A DNA stretch of 64,000 nucleotides from Acidobacteriota bacterium (GTDB lineage Bacteria; Acidobacteriota; Blastocatellia; UBA7656). How positions within the stretch are numbered: the first letter of the stretch is position 1; every line of letters begins with the position of its first letter. The notes beneath the pieces were generated by a model. That model did no database searches. It saw only the letters and a program-made list of their open reading frames with translations, and was not told the origin of the DNA. The stretch is taken from positions 1-64,000 of the forward strand of contig JBFMDH010000024.1 in assembly GCA_040754075.1 (NCBI GenBank), written 5' to 3'. Below, in pieces: positions 36,883-44,616 of the stretch. The position numbers and the translations under genes are program-made.

Positions 36883-38511
36883 ATGGAAAATCAAACCACA
36901 ATCACTAATCGGCAACATTTTGAAGCCTTAGTCAATGACCTGAAAACCCTTGAAGATCAATTGAAAATGGGCGGTGGTGCCGACCGCATCGCGAGAGAAC
37001 ATAAACGCGGAAAATTAACTGCCCGCGAGCGAATACGTCTGCTGCTTGATGAGGATACCTTTTTTCTCGAAACCGGACTATTAATCGCTTATGACCAATA
37101 CGATGGTCAGGCTCCGGCGGCAGGCGTGATCACCGGGCTTGGGACAATTCATGGACGTGAAGTCATCGTCGTCGCCAATGACGGAACCGTGAAAGCCGGT
37201 TCCTGGTGGCCCGAAACCGTGCGCAAAGTTTTGCGGATGCAGGAAGCTGCTATGCGTTGCCGGATTCCGATTATTTATCTGGTTGATTCTGCCGGGGTCA
37301 ATTTGCCGTATCAAAGCGGCGTATTTCCGGGGCAATACGGAGGCGGTCGAATCTTTTTTTATAACTCGGTAATGCGACGACATTTAAAAGTCCCGCAACT
37401 GGCTGCGGTAATGGGGCAATGTGTAGCCGGTGGCGCATATCTTCCGGCACTATCGGATGTCATTATCATGGTTGAAGGAACCTCTTTTATGGGACTGGGC
37501 GGACCAAACCTGGTAAAGGGCGCAGTCGGTCAAACCATTGATGCCGAATCGCTCGGTGGAGCGCGCGTTCATAATGAAATTTCCGGCGTAGCGCATTATC
37601 TGGTTAAAAATGACGAAGCGTGTATTGCGAAACTTCGCAAACTGATATTGGAACTGCCAGCAAAACCGGCTCCGCATGTAACCATCGCTGAAAGTCACGA
37701 ACCCCAAAAACCATTATCCGAGATTTACGACATCATCCCGGCAGACCATCGCCATCCCTATAATATGTATGACTTGCTTGCCTGCATTCTTGATGACGGC
37801 GAGATTGATGAATTTCAGGCTGAATATGCCAAAGAGATGATTTGCGGGTTTGGGCGGATTTGCGGCATTCCGGTTGGCGTGATAGTCAATAATCGGGGAT
37901 TGATTCGCGGGGCGAAAGGCAAACCGCCGAAATTCGGCGGTATTATCTATAAAGATTCAGCCGAAAAAGTCGCTTACTTTATCGAAAATTGCAATCGCCA
38001 TGAGACCCCGCTTTTATTTTTGCAAGACGTATCCGGGTTTATGGTCGGCACCGATGCCGAGTATTCGGGAATCATTCGCGCCGGTGCGCAGTTTGTCGAA
38101 GCGATGGCGACCACCAATGTGCCGAAAATCGTGTTGACCATCAATCACGCATCGGGAGCCGGATATTACGCAATGGCAGGACAAGGGTTTGACCCCGATT
38201 TCATTTTCACTTTGCCAACCGGTCGAATGGGCGTCATGGAAGGTGATTCGGCGGTGATGGCACTATTTAGCGCCGAACTCGAAAAATTACAAAAAGCCGG
38301 TAAGGAACCAAGCGTTGAGATGAAAGCCGAAATGGAACGGGTACGCGCCAAATACGAACTCGAACTGGATGCCAGGTATGCTGCGGCTCGCGGATTCGTT
38401 GATGCCATTGTGACCCCTGAAGAATTACGCAACGTCCTGGAACTGGCTCTCAGAGCCACTTTGAACAATCCCGGCCCGCATCTCGGCGTTTTCGTTTTAC
38501 CCCAAAATTGA
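36883..38511 (+). CDS. Acyl-CoA carboxylase carboxyltransferase (beta) subunit
   Basis: Carboxyltransferase of 542 residues of the crotonase superfamily, as in methylcrotonyl-, geranyl- or propionyl-CoA carboxylases. N-terminal domain: GGGADRIAREHKRGKLTARERI, VDSAGVNLPYQ, VFPGQYGGGRIFFYNSVM, MGQCVAGGAYLPALSD. C-terminal domain: VSGFMVGTDAEYSGIIRAGAQ, NHASGAGYYAMAG, TGRMGVMEGDSAV. The LPYQ/VFP region is closest to the MCC-type beta subunit. It moves carboxyl from biotin to an acyl-CoA and needs a biotin carboxylase/BCCP alpha subunit, which is not in the window. Involvement in leucine or branched-acyl-CoA catabolism is likely. ATG 36883 lacks a strong SD. Confidence 0.9.
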   Translation: MENQTTITNRQHFEALVNDLKTLEDQLKMGGGADRIAREHKRGKLTARERIRLLLDEDTFFLETGLLIAYDQYDGQAPAAGVITGLGTIHGREVIVVANDGTVKAGSWWPETVRKVLRMQEAAMRCRIPIIYLVDSAGVNLPYQSGVFPGQYGGGRIFFYNSVMRRHLKVPQLAAVMGQCVAGGAYLPALSDVIIMVEGTSFMGLGGPNLVKGAVGQTIDAESLGGARVHNEISGVAHYLVKNDEACIAKLRKLILELPAKPAPHVTIAESHEPQKPLSEIYDIIPADHRHPYNMYDLLACILDDGEIDEFQAEYAKEMICGFGRICGIPVGVIVNNRGLIRGAKGKPPKFGGIIYKDSAEKVAYFIENCNRHETPLLFLQDVSGFMVGTDAEYSGIIRAGAQFVEAMATTNVPKIVLTINHASGAGYYAMAGQGFDPDFIFTLPTGRMGVMEGDSAVMALFSAELEKLQKAGKEPSVEMKAEMERVRAKYELELDARYAAARGFVDAIVTPEELRNVLELALRATLNNPGPHLGVFVLPQN

Positions 38512-38601
38512 GTGCGGGTGTAAACAGCCGATTATGTTTCGATGAGCGGAAATCGAAGCTTGACGAAGAGCAAATCTAATCAACTAAGAGGAGAGTAGAA
38601 A

Positions 38602-39651
38602 ATGCATACCAGAGCAATTAAAGTGTTTTGCTTTACCTTCTTCATTTTATTTGCCGGATTTATGATGAGCGGGTGCAATCGGGTTGACGATGGTGGGTAC
38701 AAGCCGGAAATCCAGCCGCTTCCCAAACCCTGGGATGCCTACGCGGCAATGGAAATTCCCGGTGATAATCCGATGACTCCTGAAAAAGTAGCCCTGGGGC
38801 GACAATTGTTTTTTGATGAACGGTTGAGCGTTGACGGTTCTCGCTCCTGTTATTCCTGTCATGTGTGTGAGAAAGGCTTGACCGACGGATTACCGAAAGC
38901 CGTCGGGGTAAACAATCAAACTTTGGCACGTAGTAGCCCAACTCTTTGGAATATCGGTTATCACAAAGAATATTATTGGGATGGACGAAGTATCTCGCTT
39001 GAAAAGCAGGCAATGGCGGCATGGAAAGCTAAAAACATGGGCGCGGAAGGCAAAGAACAGGAGATCGTCGCAAAGATAAATGCCCTCGCCGGGTATCGAG
39101 CGCAATTTAAAAAGGTTTTTAATTCCGACGCCACCGCCGAAAATATCATGATGGCGATTGCTGCTTATGAACGAACGATCATTGCCAATGATACGGCATG
39201 GGATAAATTCCGCGCCGGGAATGAATCAGCAATGAGCGATGAAGCCAAGCGCGGTTGGCAAGTGTTTCAGGATTTGAAATGCAATGACTGTCACGACGGT
39301 GTTTTGCTTACCGACCAGCGTTATCATAATGTCGGTATCGGAATGGATAAGCCGGAACCGGATGTCGGGCGTTTCAAACAAACCCAAAATCCCGAAGACA
39401 CCGGGGCATTCAAAACCCCGATGCTTCGCGATGTGGCAAAATCTGCCCCATATTTTCATGACGGCAGCATCGCGACCTTGGAAGAAGCGGTTGATTTCAT
39501 GGTCGGCGGTGGAAAGGATAATCAGTATAAGGATAAAAATTTGAAAAAGAATGAAATCACCAAAGAACAAAGGGCTGATTTGATTGCCTTTTTGAAGTCT
39601 TTATCGGTTGAAGATTGTAAAATTATCAAACCCGCGCTTCCCCAAAAATAA
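38602..39651 (+). CDS. Di-heme cytochrome c peroxidase/MauG-family lipoprotein
   Basis: Protein of 349 residues with a lipobox (FMMSGC, lipidated Cys25) and two heme motifs: C83-YS-C86-H87 (high-potential type position) and C227-ND-C230-H231. Family segments include LGRQLFFDERLSVDGSRSCYSCH, WNIGYHKEYYWDGR, AYERTIIANDTAWDKF and FKTPMLRDVAKSAPYFHDGS. Bacterial CCPs reduce hydrogen peroxide with periplasmic electrons; MauG-like members oxidise proteins. Lipid anchoring would keep it at a membrane face. A GAGGAG SD precedes the ATG. The gene is followed by a perfect 11-bp hairpin and then a lipoprotein gene. Confidence 0.9.
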   Translation: MHTRAIKVFCFTFFILFAGFMMSGCNRVDDGGYKPEIQPLPKPWDAYAAMEIPGDNPMTPEKVALGRQLFFDERLSVDGSRSCYSCHVCEKGLTDGLPKAVGVNNQTLARSSPTLWNIGYHKEYYWDGRSISLEKQAMAAWKAKNMGAEGKEQEIVAKINALAGYRAQFKKVFNSDATAENIMMAIAAYERTIIANDTAWDKFRAGNESAMSDEAKRGWQVFQDLKCNDCHDGVLLTDQRYHNVGIGMDKPEPDVGRFKQTQNPEDTGAFKTPMLRDVAKSAPYFHDGSIATLEEAVDFMVGGGKDNQYKDKNLKKNEITKEQRADLIAFLKSLSVEDCKIIKPALPQK

Positions 39652-39660
39652 TTTTCAGCG

Positions 39661-39691
39661 GTAATGGGTTAAAAATTGATTAACCCATTAC
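39661..39691 (+). terminator. Hairpin between peroxidase and lipoprotein genes
   Basis: Perfect 11-bp stem GTAATGGGTTA/TAACCCATTAC (39661-39671 with 39681-39691) and a 9-nt loop, 9 bp after the peroxidase stop. Weak T run (CCATTCCTT) after it, so it may attenuate rather than fully stop transcription. Confidence 0.55.
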
Positions 39692-39717
39692 CCATTCCTT
39701 CCTTCGAGGTACGCTTC

Positions 39718-40629
39718 ATGAAAACTCAAAATACACGGTTATGGTTTTTCGCTTTTTCCATTCTGGCAACATTTTGGCTAATCAGTTGTTCCGACTCGAA
39801 ACCTGCAAATAATGCCAATACTCCATCATCCAAAAACGCCAACACCCGAACTTATGCACCGGATGAAACGCCTGCCAATGCAAAACCGATGGGAAGCGCC
39901 GCGCCCGGTTTTTATACCATCGGGGATGACGCGGAAGTAAAATTACAAATCACCGCGCCGAAAGCCGGTGAAGTAATAGCCGGAAATGCAATCGCTCCGA
40001 CTTTTTCAATCACCGATTATCCGATTTATAAAGATGTTCAACGAAATCGCGGACAAAGTATTCATGTGGTGCTGGACAATGAACCGTATTATTCAAATTA
40101 CAATCTCAACGAACCGTTTAAAGCAGCCGATGGAAAATTCGATAATCTAAAAGAAGGGTTGCATATCTTACGGGCTTTTCCGGCAAGAGAATGGCACGAA
40201 TCAATTAAAAAGGAGGACGGTTCCTGTTTTGCCATCTCAACTTTTTACGTTAAAAACCAAACTCGTGAGACCGTAGATTTAACCAAACCGCTTCTGACCT
40301 ATTCAAAACCTGCGGGTGAATATCGCTGGCAAGGCGATCCGCGCGGCGTGATGATTGATTTTTATGTCAGCAATGCAAGAATTGGTCAGAGCGACTTTAA
40401 GGTTCGCTATTCAATCAACAATGGCAAACCCCAATTAATCAGTCGCTGGGATGCAAAATGGATTAAGTGGGAAGAGTTATCGCCGGGGGAGTTCACCATC
40501 GTAATGGATTTGGTCGATAAAGATAACAAACACGTGCCATTCAAAGTCGGTAATCAGGATTTCAATCAGGTTGAAAGGACATTTAAAATCCTTGCCGAAA
40601 GTGAAAGACCCTCAAAAGCGGAAAATTAA
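39718..40629 (+). CDS. Lipoprotein of unknown function
   Basis: Protein of 303 residues with a lipoprotein signal (FWLISC) and an Asn/Ala/Ser-rich tether (residues 25-50). The rest is beta-rich: KLQITAPKAGEVIAGNAIAPTFSITDYPIY, NEPYYSNYNLNEPFKAADGKFDNLKEGLHILRAFPAREWHES, suggesting two immunoglobulin-like sandwiches. No enzyme motif is seen. It follows the peroxidase gene and is ended by a strong terminator. ATG 39718, with GAGG 9 nt upstream, makes the signal sequence N-terminal; the longer frame from 39676 would not. I do not recognise a named family. Confidence 0.75.
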   Translation: MKTQNTRLWFFAFSILATFWLISCSDSKPANNANTPSSKNANTRTYAPDETPANAKPMGSAAPGFYTIGDDAEVKLQITAPKAGEVIAGNAIAPTFSITDYPIYKDVQRNRGQSIHVVLDNEPYYSNYNLNEPFKAADGKFDNLKEGLHILRAFPAREWHESIKKEDGSCFAISTFYVKNQTRETVDLTKPLLTYSKPAGEYRWQGDPRGVMIDFYVSNARIGQSDFKVRYSINNGKPQLISRWDAKWIKWEELSPGEFTIVMDLVDKDNKHVPFKVGNQDFNQVERTFKILAESERPSKAEN

Positions 40630-40647
40630 TTCGGGATTCTGAATATT

Positions 40648-40691
40648 GAATCGGGCAATGCCATCATGAGTTCACATTGCCCGATTCCCTT
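40648..40691 (+). terminator. Strong intrinsic terminator
   Basis: Perfect 13-bp stem GAATCGGGCAATG/CATTGCCCGATTC (40648-40660 with 40675-40687), 14-nt loop, then CCTTTT. It ends the peroxidase-lipoprotein transcript and lies 40 bp before the stop of the convergent molybdoenzyme gene. Confidence 0.85.
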
Positions 40692-40727
40692 TTGAGTTCA
40701 TTCGGTCAATCAATAACGCCCCAATCG

Positions 40728-41654
40728 CTAATCTTCATCTGCTACTTTGAGTTTAATGCTTGGGTAGGTAGTTGTTTGGTTCCCCTCTTCATCAAAAGCT
40801 CTCACGATGAGCTTATGAGTTCCAGGGCTGAGTTTTAAATGAGCATCCCAATAACTCCAAACCCAGGGGTTATAATTTTTGTGTACTTTAGCGGGTTTCC
40901 AGGATTTTCCACTATCGCTTGTGACTTCAACCCGACGAATCAATTTGCCGTTGCTGGCAATCGCATATCCTTCAACCACCACCACATCATCAAAAACCAT
41001 ATCGCCATTTCGCGGTCGGGAAATAATTACCCTTACTTCATTATCGGGGTCTGAATGCGCCACCGAATGCGTCACGCCCTGTTCAACTTTGGTGAGCAGT
41101 TGAATTTCGTTTATCCATTTAATCGCGCTGGTTTCAAAGTCGTTTGGAATAATCACCCGCAATGGATAGCCATCCATCCTGGTGAGCGGTTCGCCATTCA
41201 TTTCGTAAGCCAGCAATACTTCAGGATGAAGCGCTTTTTTAATCGGGATTGCCCCTGCTGAGGTCATGACTTTGGGGTTAGCCAAACCTTCATTTCCACC
41301 TAAAAACACCACGTGAGTCGCCTCTGGTTTAATCCCTGTGGCTAATAATAAGTGACGCAAACGTATGCCTCCCCATTTGGCTAGTTGATTATTCTTGGTC
41401 ACTCCATCACGGCAAAACGGTGCCATTAAATTTACTTTGGGAAAATCCTCATGAATATCATCAAGCGTCAGACTCAATCTTTTTATGACCAAGCCATCAA
41501 CGGTCAACCGGTAACTTTCGCTGTTGAATCCGGGGATTGATTGAAATGAATGCTCGCCTGGGAAAATATTTGCATCCGGCGCGGCGTCAAGCGCGGTGGC
41601 TTCAAATGAAATTGATTGACTTGAATAATCCTTTTGCATTTTGGCACTGAACAT
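40728..41654 (-). CDS. Sulfite-oxidase-family molybdopterin oxidoreductase
   Basis: Protein of 308 residues with the two sulfite-oxidase domains: a molybdopterin domain (about 45-185; C81 in LMAPFCRDGV is at the place of the Mo-ligating Cys, WGGIRLRHLLLATG, and YEMNGEPLTRMDGYPLRVIIP) and a Mo-co dimerisation domain (about 205-305; RRVEVTSDSGKSWKPAKV). It oxidises sulfite or a similar oxoanion. No signal peptide is visible. The N-terminus is shorter than in most family members. The longest frame starts at GTG 41756, but ATG 41654 has GGAGG 5 nt upstream and is chosen. A c-di-AMP riboswitch lies in its leader. It stands near a persulfide dioxygenase gene, whose product releases sulfite. Confidence 0.85.
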   Translation of the reverse strand: MFSAKMQKDYSSQSISFEATALDAAPDANIFPGEHSFQSIPGFNSESYRLTVDGLVIKRLSLTLDDIHEDFPKVNLMAPFCRDGVTKNNQLAKWGGIRLRHLLLATGIKPEATHVVFLGGNEGLANPKVMTSAGAIPIKKALHPEVLLAYEMNGEPLTRMDGYPLRVIIPNDFETSAIKWINEIQLLTKVEQGVTHSVAHSDPDNEVRVIISRPRNGDMVFDDVVVVEGYAIASNGKLIRRVEVTSDSGKSWKPAKVHKNYNPWVWSYWDAHLKLSPGTHKLIVRAFDEEGNQTTTYPSIKLKVADED

Positions 41655-41920
41655 AAACCCTCCGTTCCATCTAATCCCAATTAGGGAAATAGACCTGTCG
41701 AGAATTGGATAAAACCGATTTATCCCTGGTTTCGAGTAAATGAAATTCACCGACACGGACGCCGTATCTTTAGAATTCCAATAAATTTTAGAAGGGAGTT
41801 ATGCGGGAAAGTTACTTTAGAGGAATTGGCTTCGTAACCAATCGAAGATTCTCTATTCCCAACCAATTATCAATCGAAATTTTTGTATAGCGGATTGATG
41901 AATCGGTTCCCTTCCTTTTA
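41655..41920 (-). other. Leader between riboswitch aptamer and molybdoenzyme gene
   Basis: 266 nt of untranslated leader between the aptamer and ATG 41654. I looked for a terminator with a U run that could be the expression platform and found none; only short pairings such as ATTGGTT/AACCAAT near 41827-41843. Control may therefore act on translation or RNA stability, or the platform is not obvious by eye. A 29-codon plus-strand frame at 41801 is probably spurious. Confidence 0.45.
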
Positions 41921-42050
41921 GCCTACGAGGTTAGCTGACGGGCTTGGGCTGGAAGTACCCTACGCAAAATCTGCGATGCGCCCCATGCTCTTAAACAAGA
42001 GCGTTGGTTCCCCCGTGTCGTTCACAGCGTGTGAACGACTTCGGCAGATA
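41921..42050 (-). promoter_or_regulatory. ydaO/yuaA-type (c-di-AMP) riboswitch aptamer
   Basis: Read on the minus strand, the RNA contains the conserved blocks of the ydaO motif: CGGGGGAACCAA, then a hairpin arm, GGGGCGCAUC, GGGUACUUCC, and the near-invariant 3' block CCGUCAGCUAACCUCGUAGGC at 41921-41941. A strong 9-bp hairpin (GUCGUUCAC/GUGAACGAC) replaces the small 5' stem. P1 is short (GCC/GGC). The family binds cyclic di-AMP and usually lowers expression of potassium-transport or cell-wall genes. Here it leads a sulfite-oxidase-like gene. Identity is from motif recall, not a covariance search. Confidence 0.82.
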
Positions 42051-42066
42051 AATTGTCAACGAGTGA

Positions 42067-42096
42067 ATGGTAAATTTTTATCTTGAACGCTGTCAA
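42067..42096 (-). promoter_or_regulatory. Promoter of the riboswitch-molybdoenzyme transcript
   Basis: On the minus strand TTGACA (42096-42091), an 18-nt spacer, then TACCAT (42072-42067). Start of transcription is predicted near 42060, about 10 nt before the aptamer, which fits a riboswitch leader. The -35 box is perfect; the -10 box matches 4 of 6. Confidence 0.6.
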
Positions 42097-42173
42097 CCGG
42101 TAATTCATCTTGATGAGTGGGATTATTATGGGCTTGTACCCTTGGGCTTTCGGAAAGTGAATAAATGGCTGAA

Positions 42174-42707
42174 TTACCGGCGATTTCGTAGCAGTTTAAT
42201 TATTTCCTCAACGATTTGGTCAATGGTTTGCTCACCGGCAAAAATCCGCAAATCAGCTTGGGCATAAGCGCTGCTTCGCTGGTTAAACAACTCTTGAACC
42301 AAGGTTTTATTGCGAGCAAGCGGCCTTGACCCGTCAAATTCAATCCGTGTAAGTATCGTGGCAATCGGGCAGTCCAACCAAATCGAAACGCCCATTCCTC
42401 TGGTCAACTGCTGATTTTTCTCGTTCACAAATGCCCCTCCACCAAGGGCAATCACCGCCTCACACAATTGTTTACAATCACTCAAAGTTTGACTTTCAAG
42501 TTCTCGAAAAAACGCTTCACCCGATTCGCGAAAAATATCCGGGATACTTTTTTCAACTCGCTTGACAATTAAATCATCAAGGTCAAAAAACTGCCGGTTC
42601 AGGTTTTCAGCCAGCGCCCGACCGATGGTGGTTTTGCCAGCGCCCATAAATCCGACCAGAAAAATATGCCCGTTGGTTTTCAATGAATTTTTACACACAT
42701 CATTCAT
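42174..42707 (-). CDS. aroK: Shikimate kinase
   Basis: P-loop kinase of 177 residues: GFMGAGKT (residues 19-26) is the Walker A motif, DLDDLI carries the shikimate-binding Asp, FRESGEAFFRELE holds the conserved Arg and Glu, and IALGGGAF is the GGG loop. It phosphorylates shikimate with ATP in the aromatic amino-acid path. Its start overlaps the stop of the ArsR gene by 4 nt (ATGA), so translation is coupled to a regulator gene rather than to aroB or aroC. aroA lies about 1.9 kb away on the same strand, with a divergent gene between. Confidence 0.93.
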   Translation of the reverse strand: MNDVCKNSLKTNGHIFLVGFMGAGKTTIGRALAENLNRQFFDLDDLIVKRVEKSIPDIFRESGEAFFRELESQTLSDCKQLCEAVIALGGGAFVNEKNQQLTRGMGVSIWLDCPIATILTRIEFDGSRPLARNKTLVQELFNQRSSAYAQADLRIFAGEQTIDQIVEEIIKLLRNRR

Positions 42708-43054
42708 CGGTTTGAAAAACCTCTGACCGCCCCATGTTTTGCGGCAAGGTGGTTATCGATACTTGAACAGACGGTCTCGCATAGAGTAAAAATCCCTTCG
42801 TCCGCGACTTTATAAAAGGTATTCAAACCCTCTTTGCGTCGGGTGACGATTCCTTCGTTAAGTAAAATGCCTAAATGTTTCGAGACATTTGCTTGCCCGC
42901 TGCCCGTGGCATCAACGATTTCCGTAACGCTCATCTCACCCTCTCCAAGGGCATTTAAAATTTTCAACCGCATCGGTTCAGATAATGCCCGAAATCGAAC
43001 GGCGATAAGTTCAAGCGCCTCATCAGTCAATTCTTTTCGCTGTTTTTTTCCCAT
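42704..43054 (-). CDS. ArsR-family transcriptional repressor
   Basis: Winged-helix regulator of 116 residues: FRALSEPMRLKILNALGEGEMSVTEIVDATGSGQANVSKHLGILLNEGIVTRRKEG is a complete ArsR domain. The C-terminal helix has Cys92 and Cys96 (LCETVCSSIDNH) plus Asp and His residues, a possible thiol/persulfide switch or metal site. BigR/SqrR persulfide sensors have one Cys in the N-terminal part and one at the C-terminal helix; here both are in the C-terminal helix, so a related but different sensor is possible. It is divergent from a persulfide dioxygenase-rhodanese gene, the usual BigR target type. It has a strong SD (AAGGAGG). Confidence 0.88.
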   Translation of the reverse strand: MGKKQRKELTDEALELIAVRFRALSEPMRLKILNALGEGEMSVTEIVDATGSGQANVSKHLGILLNEGIVTRRKEGLNTFYKVADEGIFTLCETVCSSIDNHLAAKHGAVRGFSNR

Positions 43055-43079
43055 GCTTCCTCCTTAAAACCGCAACACT

Positions 43080-43109
43080 AAATTACCACATAGTTATATA
43101 TGTAAACAA
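43080..43109 (-). promoter_or_regulatory. arsR-aroK promoter with a palindromic operator in the spacer
   Basis: Minus strand: TTGTTT (43109-43104), 18 nt, TAATTT (43085-43080), 26 nt before ATG 43054. The imperfect palindrome ACATAGTTATATATGT (43088-43103; arms ACATA/TATGT) fills the spacer, the classic place for an ArsR operator. A repressor there would control its own gene and possibly the divergent gene at 43234. Confidence 0.55.
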
Positions 43110-43233
43110 CTGGATAAATTTTTAATATTGGCAGCAACATCCGACTCAGTTGGGTTGCCATTGCTCTGAATAAATAGTAGTTTTCCCTTTCATCGGAAAG
43201 ATTGTAGAAAAAATTCTGCAATTTGGAGGGGGT

Positions 43234-44616
43234 ATGTCTTTCAAACAATTCTATCTGGGCTGTTTGGCTCATGCTTCTTACTTAATTGGCTCCCAGGGGG
43301 ATGCCGCTGTCATTGACCCGCAACGCGACATCGAACAATACCTATCCGAAGCCAGCCAAGCAGGCTTGAAAATCAAGTACATTATCGAAACCCATCTGCA
43401 CGCCGATTTCGTCAGCGGTCATCGAGAGTTGGCTGAAAAAACCGGCGCGCAAATCGTTTTCGGAGAAAAAGCCAGGGCGAACTTTCCGCATCTTGCGGTT
43501 CGGGATGGCGATGAATTACCGGTTGGCAATATAACCTTGAAGATTTTAGAGACTCCGGGACATACCCCTGAAAGTATTTCGATTCTCGCCATTGATGCAA
43601 CCGGTAGTGAAACTCCGAAAAGGCTGTTTACCGGCGACACCCTGTTTATCGGTGATGTCGGACGACCCGACCTGGTTGGCGCAAAAGGCTATACCGCTGA
43701 AGTCATGGCGGGAATGCTTTACGATAGCCTGCATAATAAAATATTAACCCTTGATGACCAGGTTGAGGTCTACCCGGCACATGGCGCGGGTTCGATGTGC
43801 GGTAGAAATATTTCAAGTGATACCTTTTCAACCCTCGGCAACCAACGGAGATTTAATTACGCGCTGCAACCGATGAGTAGAGAATCATTCATTAAATTAA
43901 TGACCACAGACCTTCCCGAAGCGCCTGCCTATTTTCCGGTTGATGCCGAATTGAACCGACAGGGTGCAGGTTCACTCAAGGATTTACCAGAGCTTCCGGC
44001 GCTTTCGCCCAAGGAAATTATTGCGTTATTCCAACACGGAGCCACCATTCTGGATGTTAGAAATGCTGCCGCTTATGGAGCCGGACACATCAAAGATTCA
44101 ATTAATATCGCGCTTGGCGGACAATTTGCCTCGTGGTCTGGATGTTTGTTGAATTTAAACGAGCCAATCATCATCGTCTCGGAAAGCCAGGAAGGCGTGA
44201 ATGAAGCGCAAATGCGTTTAGCGCGTGTCGGCATTGAAAACGTAAAAGGTTATCTCGACGGTGGTATTAAATCCTGGAGCGATGCCGGCTTGCCGCTGGC
44301 AACCATTGCACAAATCAGTGTTGAAGAACTTCAACAACGGCTCAATGAAAATAAACATCTCCAATTAATTGATGTAAGACGCACGGGTGAATTTAAGAAC
44401 GGGCACGCGCCCGGCGCAATCAATATCCCGCTCGCGTCGATTGCAAAGGCAAATCTTTCGGTGGATTCGCTTGAACCTACACTGGTGATTTGTGCGGGCG
44501 GTTATCGTTCGAGTGCGGCAACCAGTATTTTAGAGCGCCGGGGTTTTCAAAATCTCTGCAATATAGTTGGTGGAACCAGCGCCTGGATTAATGCCGGGTT
44601 GCCAATCGAAAATTAG
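43234..44616 (+). CDS. CstB-like persulfide dioxygenase-rhodanese fusion
   Basis: Protein of 460 residues with three modules. An N-terminal MBL-fold persulfide dioxygenase carries H54-L-H56-A-D58-FVSGH63, later GHTPESI and PAHGAGSMCG. A middle rhodanese-like domain (about 260-352) lacks an active Cys (IIIVSESQEG). A C-terminal rhodanese (about 360-456) has C420 in VICAGGYRS. This order is that of Staphylococcus CstB, which converts per- and polysulfides to sulfite and thiosulfate. The site is complete. It is divergent from an ArsR gene with an operator-like palindrome and has a GGAGGGGG SD. Its stop directly abuts that of aroA. Confidence 0.88.
   Translation: MSFKQFYLGCLAHASYLIGSQGDAAVIDPQRDIEQYLSEASQAGLKIKYIIETHLHADFVSGHRELAEKTGAQIVFGEKARANFPHLAVRDGDELPVGNITLKILETPGHTPESISILAIDATGSETPKRLFTGDTLFIGDVGRPDLVGAKGYTAEVMAGMLYDSLHNKILTLDDQVEVYPAHGAGSMCGRNISSDTFSTLGNQRRFNYALQPMSRESFIKLMTTDLPEAPAYFPVDAELNRQGAGSLKDLPELPALSPKEIIALFQHGATILDVRNAAAYGAGHIKDSINIALGGQFASWSGCLLNLNEPIIIVSESQEGVNEAQMRLARVGIENVKGYLDGGIKSWSDAGLPLATIAQISVEELQQRLNENKHLQLIDVRRTGEFKNGHAPGAINIPLASIAKANLSVDSLEPTLVICAGGYRSSAATSILERRGFQNLCNIVGGTSAWINAGLPIEN

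Noticed and set aside
41801-41890. 29-codon plus-strand ORF with GGGAG before it
   Set aside because: It is antisense to the riboswitch leader, the SD is only 2 nt from the ATG, and the peptide shows no feature.
42067-42267. 66-codon plus-strand ORF
   Set aside because: Covers the riboswitch promoter and the 3' end of aroK on the opposite strand.
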